Positions 34,490 through 42,065 of a stretch of DNA of 64,000 nucleotides are shown piece after piece. Positions within the stretch are counted from its first letter, which is position 1, and each line of letters begins with the position of its first letter. The notes below the pieces were generated by a model. That model did no database searches. It saw only the letters and a list, made by a program, of their open reading frames with translations, and was not told the origin of the DNA. The position numbers were made by a program, and so were the translations under genes. Origin of the DNA: Bdellovibrionales bacterium (GTDB taxonomy: Bacteria > Bdellovibrionota > UBA1018); contig JAFEAP010000002.1 of NCBI GenBank assembly GCA_018266355.1, positions 1 through 64,000 on the forward strand, given 5' to 3'.

Positions 34490-35034
34490 AAAGTGTCGTT
34501 TCGATTATTGGCGCATTTTTGCTTCTAATTTCCTTAATGGCGAACATCGTCAATTACCTCGACGATAAAAAACTGCTCGAATCGGAAGGAAAATCCTCTG
34601 CCTGTAATTTAATCGCGTCGAGCGAGAGTCAAATGCTCAACTGCCTGAAATCGATGAACGCCTGGAAAGCGGATCGAGAGTTCATCAGACAGACACTCAC
34701 CACTAACATTGCCAATACTGCTTTTGAGGAGACCTGTTTAGACCGCGAAGAAAAACGAGGGGACGACGACCAAAAGTCTGGCAATGATCCCTCCCCTCAA
34801 ACCATCGACTTGCTAGTTAAGAAACTAGATGAGGTTCAGCTCCTAGAGCTCAATAAGGAATTAGCTGAAATAAAAAAGGACGAAACAACCAAAGACATTA
34901 TCTATCGCGGCTTGCCCGTGAATCTTTTAGAAGCCCGGATAAAGACGGTCAAAGAACTCTGTGAACAAGGAATCAGACCGGGCGAAACCAAGGAAAAAGC
35001 CATGACCCGCATGTTGCGATGCAAAGGTCTCTGA
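34486..35034 (+). CDS. Membrane-anchored helical protein of unknown function
   Basis: The protein has 182 residues from the ATG at 34486, with GGGAG upstream. One transmembrane anchor (VVSIIGAFLLLISLMANIV) covers residues 4-22, then a helical, mostly charged domain with four cysteines (SACNLI, LNCLKS, ETCLDRE, KELCEQG) and a last one near the C-terminus (MLRCKGL). The spaced cysteines and export topology fit disulphides in the periplasm, or zinc ligands if cytosolic. I do not recognise the family. Second gene of the terminal cassette. Confidence 0.55.
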   Translation: MKSVVSIIGAFLLLISLMANIVNYLDDKKLLESEGKSSACNLIASSESQMLNCLKSMNAWKADREFIRQTLTTNIANTAFEETCLDREEKRGDDDQKSGNDPSPQTIDLLVKKLDEVQLLELNKELAEIKKDETTKDIIYRGLPVNLLEARIKTVKELCEQGIRPGETKEKAMTRMLRCKGL

Positions 35035-35048
35035 AATGGAGCCGGTTG

Positions 35049-35378
35049 ATGCCTTTTAAGAATCGAAAACTGTCTAAAGAGGTAGCCAAGAAGCCCTGTC
35101 AATGGTGCAGCTGGCAAGCCGGCAGACGACATGCCGCTCATATCATAGACGAGGGACCAGAAGAGCCATGGAACGCCATTTCCTTCTGCCCGAACTGCGC
35201 GACCGTTTTCGATGAAGTTATCCGTCCATTATTATTTAATGCCCTATCTAAGGTGGGCGTCCAGGGACTCCCAAAGTCCTGGGAGCTCGACAATAAGCTC
35301 CGCGGTACTCGGCTGGATCCGATGATCGACTGGTCCTCCGTTCCGACGGAACTAAAGGAGAAGCTCCTAAAAAAATAG
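35049..35378 (+). CDS. Zinc-ribbon HNH-like protein
   Basis: The protein has 109 residues from an ATG at 35049 that follows GGAG. It carries CQWCSWQAGRRHAAHIIDEG and NAISFCPNCATVFDEV: two CxxC pairs around an AHI segment, which is the layout of HNH endonucleases with a structural zinc. The His normally expected after the last Cys pair (CPNCH) is Ala here, so the classical third catalytic position is altered. It may be a nuclease with a shifted active site or an inactive DNA-binding relative. Third gene of the cassette, 14 nt after the membrane-anchored protein. Confidence 0.5.
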   Translation: MPFKNRKLSKEVAKKPCQWCSWQAGRRHAAHIIDEGPEEPWNAISFCPNCATVFDEVIRPLLFNALSKVGVQGLPKSWELDNKLRGTRLDPMIDWSSVPTELKEKLLKK

Positions 35379-35481
35379 GTAATTCGAAAGGACCGGAAGA
35401 TCGCCCTTGCCCGAGGCACCAAGCCGTCCTACTCTTTCCTCAATCCGCCTCTAACTAGGCGAAAGTACTGTGTAGGGTTCA

Positions 35482-35492
35482 GTCACCCCATT
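35482..35492 (+). repeat. Right attachment core (attR)
   Basis: The sequence GTCACCCCATT repeats the end of tRNA-His. Just upstream is GGGTTCA, also found in the tRNA T loop, as if a longer tRNA 3' fragment had suffered a deletion of about 10 nt. The native terminator hairpin begins 8 nt further on. Confidence 0.65.
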
Positions 35493-35499
35493 TAAATTT

Positions 35500-35539
35500 A
35501 AGAAAGGGCGTCTCTTTAAGGAGGCGCCCTTTCTTATTT
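35500..35539 (+). terminator. Native terminator downstream of the original tRNA-His site
   Basis: A 15-bp stem (35500-35514 with 35521-35535; one T-G pair) closes on loop TTTAAG and is followed by ATTT. It directly follows attR, so before integration it would have been the terminator of tRNA-His. Confidence 0.82.
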
Positions 35540-35763
35540 CCGAATCTCGTTACCGAGGGGTCTTGAAAGCGAGGAGCGGCCGCGGGGAACTCCGAAGGAG
35601 TTTCGCGCGGTAAATCGAACAGGAGGTTCGATTTAGCCCGCAGCCCGCCCCCGGAGCCGCGGCCTGGAAGGCCGGGGCGCGAGGGGGCAAGCCCCTAAAG
35701 TTCGTCTCACTTACTTAATGAAGTAAGCGCCTTTCCTATTTCTGGATACCTTTACCGAGGCGA
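35524..35763 (+). repeat. Imperfect direct repeat flanking the hairpin-rich spacer
   Basis: Bases 35524-35560 and 35727-35762 share the pattern GCGCC(C)TTTC-Y-TATTTC-Y-G followed by TTACCGAGG-S-G. Each copy follows a hairpin (GAAAGGGCG stem at 35500; CTTACTT/AAGTAAG at 35710). This suggests an old duplication of about 200 nt around the attachment site. Confidence 0.55.
35560..35726. other. Hairpin-rich non-coding stretch, candidate structured RNA
   Basis: No coding frame is convincing here. Several stems stand in a row: AACTCC/GGAGTT, TAAATCGAAC/GTTCGATTTA around loop AGGAG, GGCC/GGCC, GGGGC/GCCCC and CTTACTT/AAGTAAG. A further pair GCGGC/GCCGC could close the first two into one multi-branched fold. 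It resembles no standard RNA I can name (not tmRNA, RNase P or SRP RNA). Confidence 0.4.
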
Positions 35764-35786
35764 ATCGCTGAAAGAGAATACTTAAA

Positions 35787-35814
35787 GGGCCGCCCAGGAA
35801 AACCCGAGCGACCC
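35787..35814 (-). terminator. Intrinsic terminator of the GlsB/YeaQ gene
   Basis: On the minus strand a 12-bp stem with several G-T pairs closes on a TTTT loop and is followed by TTTAAG, 27 nt after the gene stop. The DNA arms GGGCCGCCCAGG/CCCGAGCGACCC resemble those of the terminator at 37540, hinting at a related terminator family. Confidence 0.65.
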
Positions 35815-35840
35815 TTCGCATTTCGCTACGAACCAGTCGA

Positions 35841-36095
35841 TCAGTGCACAATCCCCCGCCGACCGACCGCCACCCGGTAGCCCGCGAGAAGAATCATCGA
35901 GCCGACGACGGAGGCGAAGAATCCGGCCGGCTCGTTCTGCGCGTACCATCCGGCCGAGACGCCGATCCAATGCGCGAGCATCGCGCCGGCGATGCCGATC
36001 AATGCGGTGATGAAAAAGCCTCCCGGATCGCGTCCGGGCATGAGGAACTTCGCGATAATTCCGACGAAAAGACCGACGATGAAAGCGATGATCAT
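35841..36095 (-). CDS. GlsB/YeaQ/YmgE-family small membrane protein
   Basis: The protein has 84 residues with three hydrophobic segments. The N-terminal part (IAFIVGLFVGIIAKFLMPGRDPGGFFITALIGIAGAMLAHWIG) is the transglycosylase-associated protein motif; the Gly-rich turn MPGRDPGG is diagnostic. Such inner-membrane proteins rise in general stress. It has its own terminator and a divergent promoter region shared with the DUF2254 gene. Confidence 0.9.
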   Translation of the reverse strand: MIIAFIVGLFVGIIAKFLMPGRDPGGFFITALIGIAGAMLAHWIGVSAGWYAQNEPAGFFASVVGSMILLAGYRVAVGRRGIVH

Positions 36096-36285
36096 ATTTT
36101 TTTCTCCGTAAAGTGGGGTGCGATAAGAGCGATGAGGTCGAAAATCCTAACCTCGGGCCCTCTCTCCTCTCTCAATTCAACATCGGTGCCGAACTGAATT
36201 GCCCCGGTACGCCGATTGCTAAATCTAGCCGGAAGGAGGTCTCCTGAACCGATCCGACCCCGGCCTATTCGATCGCCTCCGCTCG

Positions 36286-37581
36286 ATGCTGAGTTTCCGG
36301 TGGATCTGGAAGCTCCGTCTTCTCTCGCGAAACGTATCGGTGCGCGCCGCGCTCTACGGCTTCGCGGGCCTCGTCGCCGCACTCATCGGCGTCGTCTTCG
36401 CGCCATACGTACCCGACGGCCTCGCCGAACTCCTCGGCGGAGAGGCCGTGCGGCAGGTCTTGACCGTGCTCGCTTCGAGCATGCTCGCCGTCGTCACCTT
36501 TTCGATGTCGACGCTCATCTCGGCGTACGCGATCGTCGCCGGAAGCGCGCCCCCGCGCGCGACCTCCCTCGTCATCGAGGACGCCCACGCCCAGTCCGCG
36601 CTCTCGACCTTTCTCGGGTCTTTCATCTTCAGCATCCTTTCGTTGGTCGCCCTCACCACCGGCTACTACGGCCCGAAGGGCCGCGTGATCCTCTTCCTGA
36701 ACACGCTTTTGATTCTCGTGAGCGTGATCTGGACGATCGTCCGGTGGATCGGTCAGCTCTCCGGATTCAGCAGACTGAGCGTCATCATCGCGAAGGTCGA
36801 AGCCGAGGCCGAGAAATCGATCGAGAATTGCGCGGGTCGATTCGAGTGGAGCGTCGGAGGTTTTCCCACCGACCCCGTCAGCGACGGCGGACGGGTGACG
36901 GCGGATGCGACCGGATTCGTCCAGACGTTCGACCTGAAGACTCTCGCCTGCATCGCCGAAACCGTCGGCGCGAATTTCTACGTCTCGTGCCTGCCCGGCG
37001 CTTTCGTCCAATCGGACGCCGAACTCGTCCGGTCCGACCGCGCGGTCGACGAGGAAACCGCGAAGAAAATCCGCGAGAGCTTCGTGATCGGCGAAAAGCG
37101 GACGTTCATCGACGACCCTCAGTTCGGTTTCATCGCCCTCTCCGAAATCGGTTCCCGAGCGCTCTCCCCCGCGATCAACGACCCGGGCACGGCCATCCAC
37201 GTCCTCGGCTGCCTCGTCCGCCTCCTCCATCGGGCGCGGACGGTCGGTCCGAGCGCGAGCGAACCGAGCACCCGACTCCGCGTCCGCCGGATCACCGCGA
37301 CCGAGCTCTTCGACGACGCCTTTCGCGCGATCGGGCGCGACGGAGCGGCCCTTCTCGAAGTCGGCGTCTTTCTCCAGAAAGCGCTCCGCGGTCTGGCCGA
37401 GCGAACCGAGTTCCGCGAAGCCGCCGAAGTCCTGGCCGCGAATCTTCGGCAACGGAGCCGTCACGCCATGACCGATCCGGAGGACAAAAAACGGATCGAC
37501 GCCGCGTTCGGATCCCGTCCCGCGCCCGCCGGAAAAACGGAACGGGCCGCCCGGGAAAATCCCGGACGGCCCGTTCACTAA
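36286..37581 (+). CDS. DUF2254 family membrane protein
   Basis: The protein has at least 431 residues. The DUF2254 pattern is clear: several transmembrane segments in the first third, FSMSTLISAYAIVAGSAPPRATSLVIEDAHAQSALSTFLGSFIFS, and later FGFIALSEIGSRALSPAINDPGTAIHVL. The function is unknown; a membrane stress role is assumed in this family. The first ATG (36286) has no ribosome site, but a perfect AAGGAGGT lies at 36233-36240 and an in-frame CTG at 36244 follows it, so translation may begin at CTG and add 14 residues. The 3' end of the gene contains a terminator hairpin. Confidence 0.85.
   Translation: MLSFRWIWKLRLLSRNVSVRAALYGFAGLVAALIGVVFAPYVPDGLAELLGGEAVRQVLTVLASSMLAVVTFSMSTLISAYAIVAGSAPPRATSLVIEDAHAQSALSTFLGSFIFSILSLVALTTGYYGPKGRVILFLNTLLILVSVIWTIVRWIGQLSGFSRLSVIIAKVEAEAEKSIENCAGRFEWSVGGFPTDPVSDGGRVTADATGFVQTFDLKTLACIAETVGANFYVSCLPGAFVQSDAELVRSDRAVDEETAKKIRESFVIGEKRTFIDDPQFGFIALSEIGSRALSPAINDPGTAIHVLGCLVRLLHRARTVGPSASEPSTRLRVRRITATELFDDAFRAIGRDGAALLEVGVFLQKALRGLAERTEFREAAEVLAANLRQRSRHAMTDPEDKKRIDAAFGSRPAPAGKTERAARENPGRPVH
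37540..37576. terminator. Hairpin inside the 3' end of the DUF2254 gene
   Basis: A 16-bp stem with one mismatch (37540-37555 with 37561-37576) closes on AAAAT and ends three bases before the stop codon. It sits between two convergent genes and could stop both transcripts. The stop of the minus-strand gene is 23 nt away. Confidence 0.65.
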
Positions 37582-37599
37582 TCCTTCAGGCGGTATTTC

Positions 37600-38805
37600 T
37601 TAGTATCCGTTCATAATCCGAGCATTGATCTGATCGAGGATGTACAGATCGTAAGCCGTCGGATCGCGGTCCCAAGTCGACGGGACGAAAACCATCGAGC
37701 CGTAGCCGTTGTTCAAGTCGAGGAGCGCCTTGAACGAGAACGGTTGGCCGTAGGTGTTCACGTAGCCTTCGACGACCGCGAGGTTCGCGGAAACGACTTC
37801 GGCGTGCGAGATCACGACGTCGTTAGAACCAAGCCGACCCGGAAGCTTCGCCTCGAGCTGCTCCGCGAGAACCTGCATCGCCGCGCGGAAGTTCGCGGTA
37901 TTGCCGTAGTTCATGCCGGCGACGTCGCGAGCGAGGTCGATGAGGTCTTGGGTCGGGTAGAACACGCCGGCGCGGTTGAAGGCGCTGAACGGCTGGTAAT
38001 CGTAGCCCCAGTACGTGCGATAGTAGCTATCTTCGTAGGTGGAGTTGAAGAGCCAGAAGACGAGCGGGTTCGAGAAGTAGACGTCGACTTGGACGACCGG
38101 GCGGAGGTCGTAGTAGTAGCCGCCGTGGTAGCCGCGGGAAACGTAAGCCGGCGATTGGTAATAGCGGCTATAGTTCGTGCGGTAGTTCCGGTAGGTCTGC
38201 TCGCGGGAGATCACGGTGTTGTACTGCGAGCTGTTCCGGTAGGAGAGGCTGCGTTCCTGGGTGATCACGCGGACGTTCCCGCGGGAACCGAAGTCGGTGA
38301 TCCGCTTGTCCACGACGTTCACGTCGGTGCCGCGGTAGTGCTGCACGTTCACGTTCTTGTCTTGGGTCTGGCGGCCGTAGGGGTTGTACTTGTTCACTTG
38401 CGTGTTCGTTTGGCCGTACGGATTCGTCGTGTTCGTCACGACGGTCGTGCCCCCGTCCTTCCGGTAGATCACGTCGGTCGTCGTGGTGGTTTCGCCGCGG
38501 TCGCGCGCGGCCTTACGATCGCGCTTCGCTTGCTCGCGTTCTTGGGCGCTGCCGTACTTCGGCTGGTTGCCCGTGCGGTAGTCGACGGTGTTGTTCGAAC
38601 CGCCGTTATAACCGCCGCCGTAGTTATTGTTGTTGTTCTGCTGGTTCTGCTGGTTGCGGGCCTTATCGCGCGCGGACTGAGCCATACGGCGCGCGCATTC
38701 TTCCTTCGAAACGCCCGGTCCACAGTGCGGATCGGCGAAGGCGCTAACGGAGCTGACCGCGAGAAGGGCGGCCGCGAGACGAGAAAGGAGGACGAACTTA
38801 GACAT
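37600..38805 (-). CDS. Exported Asn/Tyr-rich protein of unknown function
   Basis: The protein has 401 residues with a signal peptide (LAAALLAVSSVSAFA). Then come CGPGVSKEECARRM, an Asn/Gln/Gly-rich low-complexity part (residues about 50-75), a Thr-rich and charged part and a Tyr/Arg-rich segment (RNYRTNYSRYYQSPAYVSRGYHGGYYYD). The C-terminal third is a more ordered domain (LVFWLFNSTYEDSYYRTYWGYDYQPF through ARIMNGY). It resembles surface or matrix proteins; no family is recognised. Preceded by a divergent 133-nt region with the GIY-YIG gene. Confidence 0.6.
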   Translation of the reverse strand: MSKFVLLSRLAAALLAVSSVSAFADPHCGPGVSKEECARRMAQSARDKARNQQNQQNNNNNYGGGYNGGSNNTVDYRTGNQPKYGSAQEREQAKRDRKAARDRGETTTTTDVIYRKDGGTTVVTNTTNPYGQTNTQVNKYNPYGRQTQDKNVNVQHYRGTDVNVVDKRITDFGSRGNVRVITQERSLSYRNSSQYNTVISREQTYRNYRTNYSRYYQSPAYVSRGYHGGYYYDLRPVVQVDVYFSNPLVFWLFNSTYEDSYYRTYWGYDYQPFSAFNRAGVFYPTQDLIDLARDVAGMNYGNTANFRAAMQVLAEQLEAKLPGRLGSNDVVISHAEVVSANLAVVEGYVNTYGQPFSFKALLDLNNGYGSMVFVPSTWDRDPTAYDLYILDQINARIMNGY

Positions 38806-38938
38806 GGGAACCTCGATATATAAGAGAGAAATGTAAGCGAGTGGCGGGCTTGTATCCGAAAATGACCCCTCGCGTCAATCTCGTTCAAGTCCAGCATCTC
38901 CTACCCGCGCTAACTCGTGGTAACCTCAGGCAGTCTCC

Positions 38939-39853
38939 ATGCGCGAAACCCAACTCGAACTCTTCCACCTCGGGCCCCCGGAGCAGCTCCCGCTCCTCCC
39001 CTACGAGAACCCCCTCCCGGGCCGGTTCCCCTCCGATTTCTTCTCCTGCATCCCGACCGAGCCCGGCGTTTACCGGATGCGCGGCGAACGCGCCGAACTC
39101 CTCTACGTCGGCAAAGCGAAGAACCTCCGCGCCCGCGTCCGCTCCTACGCACGCGCCGCCCCCGAAAACGCGAGCCCGAAAGTCCTCCGCCTCCTCCAAA
39201 AAATCCGCACGATCGAGTGGGAAACCGCCGCCGACGAAAAGGCCGCCCTCCTCCGCGAGAACGCGCTCCTCCGCACCCACCGCCCGCCGTTCAACGTCGC
39301 GAACAACGCTTCCCACACCTACGCCTTCTTTCACCTCTCCGACGAAAGCGACGACGAAATCCGCCTCCACTTCGCCCTCGCCGTCGATCCCTCGTATCCC
39401 GACGTCTACGGCGCCTTTAAAGGCATCGGCCGCGCGCTCTCCGCTTACCGCGCGCTCCTCCGGCTCCTCACCCTGGTCACGCTCGACGAACCGAGCGCGG
39501 CCGCGCTGCCCGCGATCCTGATGAATCGCCGGCGGCTGCCGACCTTCGCGATTCCCCACCCACGCGACGCGAGCCCGCTCGAGCGGCGCCTCTTCTACCG
39601 CCGCCTTCGCCAGTTCTTCAACGGCACCGGAGCGACGCTCCTCGCGGCCTTCGAGAAACTCGGCGCGCGCAAATCCCTCGACGCCTTCACCCGCGCACTC
39701 GTCGAACTCGACCTCGAAACGCTCACCGAATTCCACGCGAGCCACGCGAAGCGGAACTACCGCGTGAAACGCGCGACCGCCTTCGACGAGCACCTCATTC
39801 CGCAGTCGCGACTCGACGACCTCTTCGTCCTCGCGAGCCGAACCGGGTCTTAA
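38939..39853 (+). CDS. GIY-YIG nuclease, UvrC/Cho-like
   Basis: The protein has 304 residues. The GIY-YIG fold is at residues 36-110: TEPGVYRMRGERAELLYVGKAKNLRARVRSY (GVY and YVG plus Arg) and the Glu in LLRENALLRTHRPPFNV. The rest resembles no UvrC endonuclease V domain; there is no UvrB-binding or HhH part. It is therefore like Cho or other single-domain UvrC paralogues that make the 3' cut in nucleotide excision repair, with a longer C-terminal domain of unknown role. The start ATG lies 7 nt after CAGGCAG. Confidence 0.82.
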   Translation: MRETQLELFHLGPPEQLPLLPYENPLPGRFPSDFFSCIPTEPGVYRMRGERAELLYVGKAKNLRARVRSYARAAPENASPKVLRLLQKIRTIEWETAADEKAALLRENALLRTHRPPFNVANNASHTYAFFHLSDESDDEIRLHFALAVDPSYPDVYGAFKGIGRALSAYRALLRLLTLVTLDEPSAAALPAILMNRRRLPTFAIPHPRDASPLERRLFYRRLRQFFNGTGATLLAAFEKLGARKSLDAFTRALVELDLETLTEFHASHAKRNYRVKRATAFDEHLIPQSRLDDLFVLASRTGS

Positions 39854-39968
39854 CGCATCTAGTCAAGCGATGCCCTCGATTGAAACGAGAGCCCGTCCTC
39901 GGCCCGCTCCTCCCGCTCCAATCGCCGAAGCAAATGCTATCCTGAAAGCGGGATAAGGAGTGTCTCCT

Positions 39969-40964
39969 ATGAAAACGGTGTCTCGTTTCATTTGGCTGCT
40001 CGCAATCGCAAGCGCCGCTGGCTGCGCAAAATCCTCCAACACGCGACTCGAACCTCAGGTCGACCCCGCTCCGTCGCCGACCGTCTCGCCCACTCCGCAT
40101 CCGACGCTCGGCCCGACGCCGATTCCTTCCCCCTCACCGAACCCGAACGCTTCGCCGAATCCGGTCGCCTGCGATCCGACGGCGCTGAAAGAATTCGCGG
40201 GCGTCTCCGCCTTCGCGGGAACCTCCGCGAAGTTCGAAGGCATGAACCTCTCCCACGGCGCCGTCGCGCCCTCGATCACGCTCGACTTCGTCGACCTCGG
40301 TTACGGCCTCGGCCGCGACGGAGGACGCTACGACGTCGTCGGCGATACGGTCGACCTTCGCGACGTCACCGTCGAAAACGGCGGCGTCGCTTACGCGTCG
40401 TCGATCAAGTTCCACGAAGGCGTCGACGTCTTCGGCCTGGTGAAGAAAACGACCGTCGTCGACTACGCGACGGTGAAGGCGCGCGCGATCGCGCTCCGGG
40501 CGAAACTCCTCGCCCGCCCGGCGAACGGAACGGTCGCGATGGTTTGTAACGGCGGCAGCCCCTGCCGCGCGGTCCTGAAGGGCACCGATCCGAAAGTGAA
40601 CCGTTTCACGCTCACCGTCGCCCAGATGAACCAGCTCAAGCGGAACTCGAAGATCGCCGTCGACGTGCCGAAGCACGCCGCGGCCGTCGTCGTTCTCCAA
40701 GCGACGAGCCTCGCCTTCGACGACATCAAGGTCGACTCCCCGGCCGAGACGGTCTGGATCGTCGCCGGCGCGGGCGGCACGTTCAAGCTCGACTCCCTCA
40801 CGCTCACCGGCACGGTGCTCGCGCCGGAGTCATCCGTCGAAATGGATAGCGCGCTCGTCATGGGCCGCGTGATCTCGGACGCGTTCACCTCGGCTTCCTG
40901 CAGCGGCGACTCCGTCTGCGCGACGATCGACTCGCAGGAAATGCCGGACGCGATCTGCCTCTAG
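39969..40964 (+). CDS. Lipoprotein with choice-of-anchor A-like domain
   Basis: The protein has 331 residues. The ATG at 39969 follows AAGGAG. The type II signal ends in the lipobox ASAAGC; a Pro/Ser/Thr-rich linker (SPTVSPTPHPTLGPTP) separates it from a beta-rich domain. The end (TVWIVAGAGGTFKLDSLTLTGTVLAPESSVEMDSALVMGRVISDAF) matches the C-terminal block of choice-of-anchor A domains found on surface proteins. It likely sits at the cell surface with an adhesive or structural function. Its stop overlaps the convergent stop by the sequence CTAG. Confidence 0.65.
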   Translation: MKTVSRFIWLLAIASAAGCAKSSNTRLEPQVDPAPSPTVSPTPHPTLGPTPIPSPSPNPNASPNPVACDPTALKEFAGVSAFAGTSAKFEGMNLSHGAVAPSITLDFVDLGYGLGRDGGRYDVVGDTVDLRDVTVENGGVAYASSIKFHEGVDVFGLVKKTTVVDYATVKARAIALRAKLLARPANGTVAMVCNGGSPCRAVLKGTDPKVNRFTLTVAQMNQLKRNSKIAVDVPKHAAAVVVLQATSLAFDDIKVDSPAETVWIVAGAGGTFKLDSLTLTGTVLAPESSVEMDSALVMGRVISDAFTSASCSGDSVCATIDSQEMPDAICL

Positions 40965-41479
40965 GCGCGAGCCGGATTTCCTCGATCGGCCCGCTCCTTC
41001 GCGAGGTTCACGATCCATGCGTGGATCTCGCGGTCGGAACCGCGCTTGAACTCCCGCCCGATCTCTTCGCTTACGAGTTTCCGCATCCCCGGAGGCAGCG
41101 CCTCCCGAAGGTAACCGAGGAACCTCGGCTCGGCGACGAGGACCAGCTCCTCGAACGCCTCGTTCTCCCGCGCCTTCTCGAGCGCGCGACCGATCCGCGC
41201 CGCGAAACGCTTCGCCCGGCCTTCGTGGTGATTCGTCACCCGATCGAGCGCGTGACGGATCGTGCCGCTCGCCGCGCTCGAAGCTTTCGCGCCCGCCCGA
41301 TCGGAGACGAGCTCCCGCTCGGCCTTCCTACCGCTCGGATTCGAAAGACGACGTACGAACTCGAATTCGCCGTCCGCGCCGTACCGGTAGATAACGGCGT
41401 CCGTCCGATTCGCCAAGACGAACCGCCTTCCCTGCCAACCGTGTTTAAAAGGGTCTTTCATTTTTGCCTCCGTCGTCAT
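40961..41479 (-). CDS. Host-attachment (Host_attach)-type protein
   Basis: The protein has 172 residues. The blocks FVLANRTDAVIYRYGADGEFEFVRRLSNP, RFAARIGRALEKARENEAFEELVLVAEPRFLGYLREAL and the final LVSEEIGREFKRGSDREIHAWI match the Host_attach family (first linked with attachment in Agrobacterium; a general stress role is more likely). It has the alpha-beta fold of the eRF1-like baeRF group. Last gene of a minus-strand block with flavodoxin and universal stress proteins; it begins 35 nt inside the flavodoxin gene. Confidence 0.85.
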   Translation of the reverse strand: MTTEAKMKDPFKHGWQGRRFVLANRTDAVIYRYGADGEFEFVRRLSNPSGRKAERELVSDRAGAKASSAASGTIRHALDRVTNHHEGRAKRFAARIGRALEKARENEAFEELVLVAEPRFLGYLREALPPGMRKLVSEEIGREFKRGSDREIHAWIVNLAKERADRGNPARA

Positions 41480-42065
41480 TTGTCCTGAACGCGCCCGGAA
41501 AATTCCGGATCGCGCCGCGCTTCCCTTTCAGGTGATCCGCGAAATCGCGGGCGAAGCCCTTCACCTCTTCCCAATCGGTGAACTCGTAGTCCCGGTCCGT
41601 CCGCGTCTCCCGGCCCGCCCGCTTCGCGATCGCGTGGAGCAGGACCCGTTTGAATAACCCGTATTGGGAATAACGGAGAGCCCCCGCGAAAATCCCCCGA
41701 TGCACCGGACGAATGCCCGCATCTTCGAGGAAATCACGTACGATCCCGCGTTCCGCCTCCTGGGTCTTCACGTTCTCCGTTTCGAGCACTCCGAGACAAA
41801 CCGAGAAAAAAGCCACCGGGATTTCCCGCAGCTTTTCCGCGTTCCTCGCGACTTGGCGGCGAAACGCTTCCGGGTATCGGCCCCGATGCACCGAAGAACC
41901 GAGAATCACCCCGTCGCAAGGCTCGTCGGCGATCGTCCACTCCGCGTCCCCGGACCGGACCAGATGGACGGCGAATCCGAGTTCCGCGAGCTCTTGGGCG
42001 ATCGCTTCGGCGATCTTCGCCGTCTGGCCTTCGGTCGTCGCGTAATAGATCAAGACGTTCTTCAC
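41445..42065 (-). CDS. Flavodoxin-domain protein (HemG-like)
   Basis: The protein has 206 residues. It begins at a GTG (42065) that overlaps the previous stop by GTGA and has GGGGAGGA 5 nt upstream. IYYATTEGQTAKIAEAIAQEL is the FMN phosphate-binding loop; VILGSSVHRGRYPEAF and FFSVCLGVLE are the other flavin-contact blocks of the HemG/menaquinone-dependent protoporphyrinogen-oxidase type. The electron partner is unknown. The basic C-terminal tail is longer than in flavodoxins. It lies in the stress operon between a universal stress protein and the Host_attach protein. Confidence 0.85.
   Translation of the reverse strand: MKNVLIYYATTEGQTAKIAEAIAQELAELGFAVHLVRSGDAEWTIADEPCDGVILGSSVHRGRYPEAFRRQVARNAEKLREIPVAFFSVCLGVLETENVKTQEAERGIVRDFLEDAGIRPVHRGIFAGALRYSQYGLFKRVLLHAIAKRAGRETRTDRDYEFTDWEEVKGFARDFADHLKGKRGAIRNFPGAFRTNDDGGKNERPF

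Larger units (their letters stand above)
17412..35492. mobile_element. tRNA-His-integrated genomic island, about 18 kb
   Basis: The island starts in the 3' end of tRNA-His and ends at a second copy of the 11-bp core GTCACCCCATT at 35482-35492. It contains a tyrosine integrase, excisionase-like proteins, a replication-relaxation-like protein, a VirD4/TraG-type ATPase, a Fic-type mobile mystery pair and a type I restriction cluster. Immediately beyond the right copy is a terminator hairpin that would originally have lain downstream of the tRNA. No relaxase of a standard MOB family and no type IV secretion channel genes are seen, so it would be mobilisable rather than self-transferring. The base composition inside is mixed, suggesting several acquisition events. 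The boundary call rests on a short repeat. Confidence 0.75.

Noticed and set aside
17412..35492. Insertion sequence or prophage as the nature of the island
   Set aside because: No transposase, capsid, portal, terminase or tail gene is present; integrase plus transfer ATPase fits an integrative mobilisable element better.
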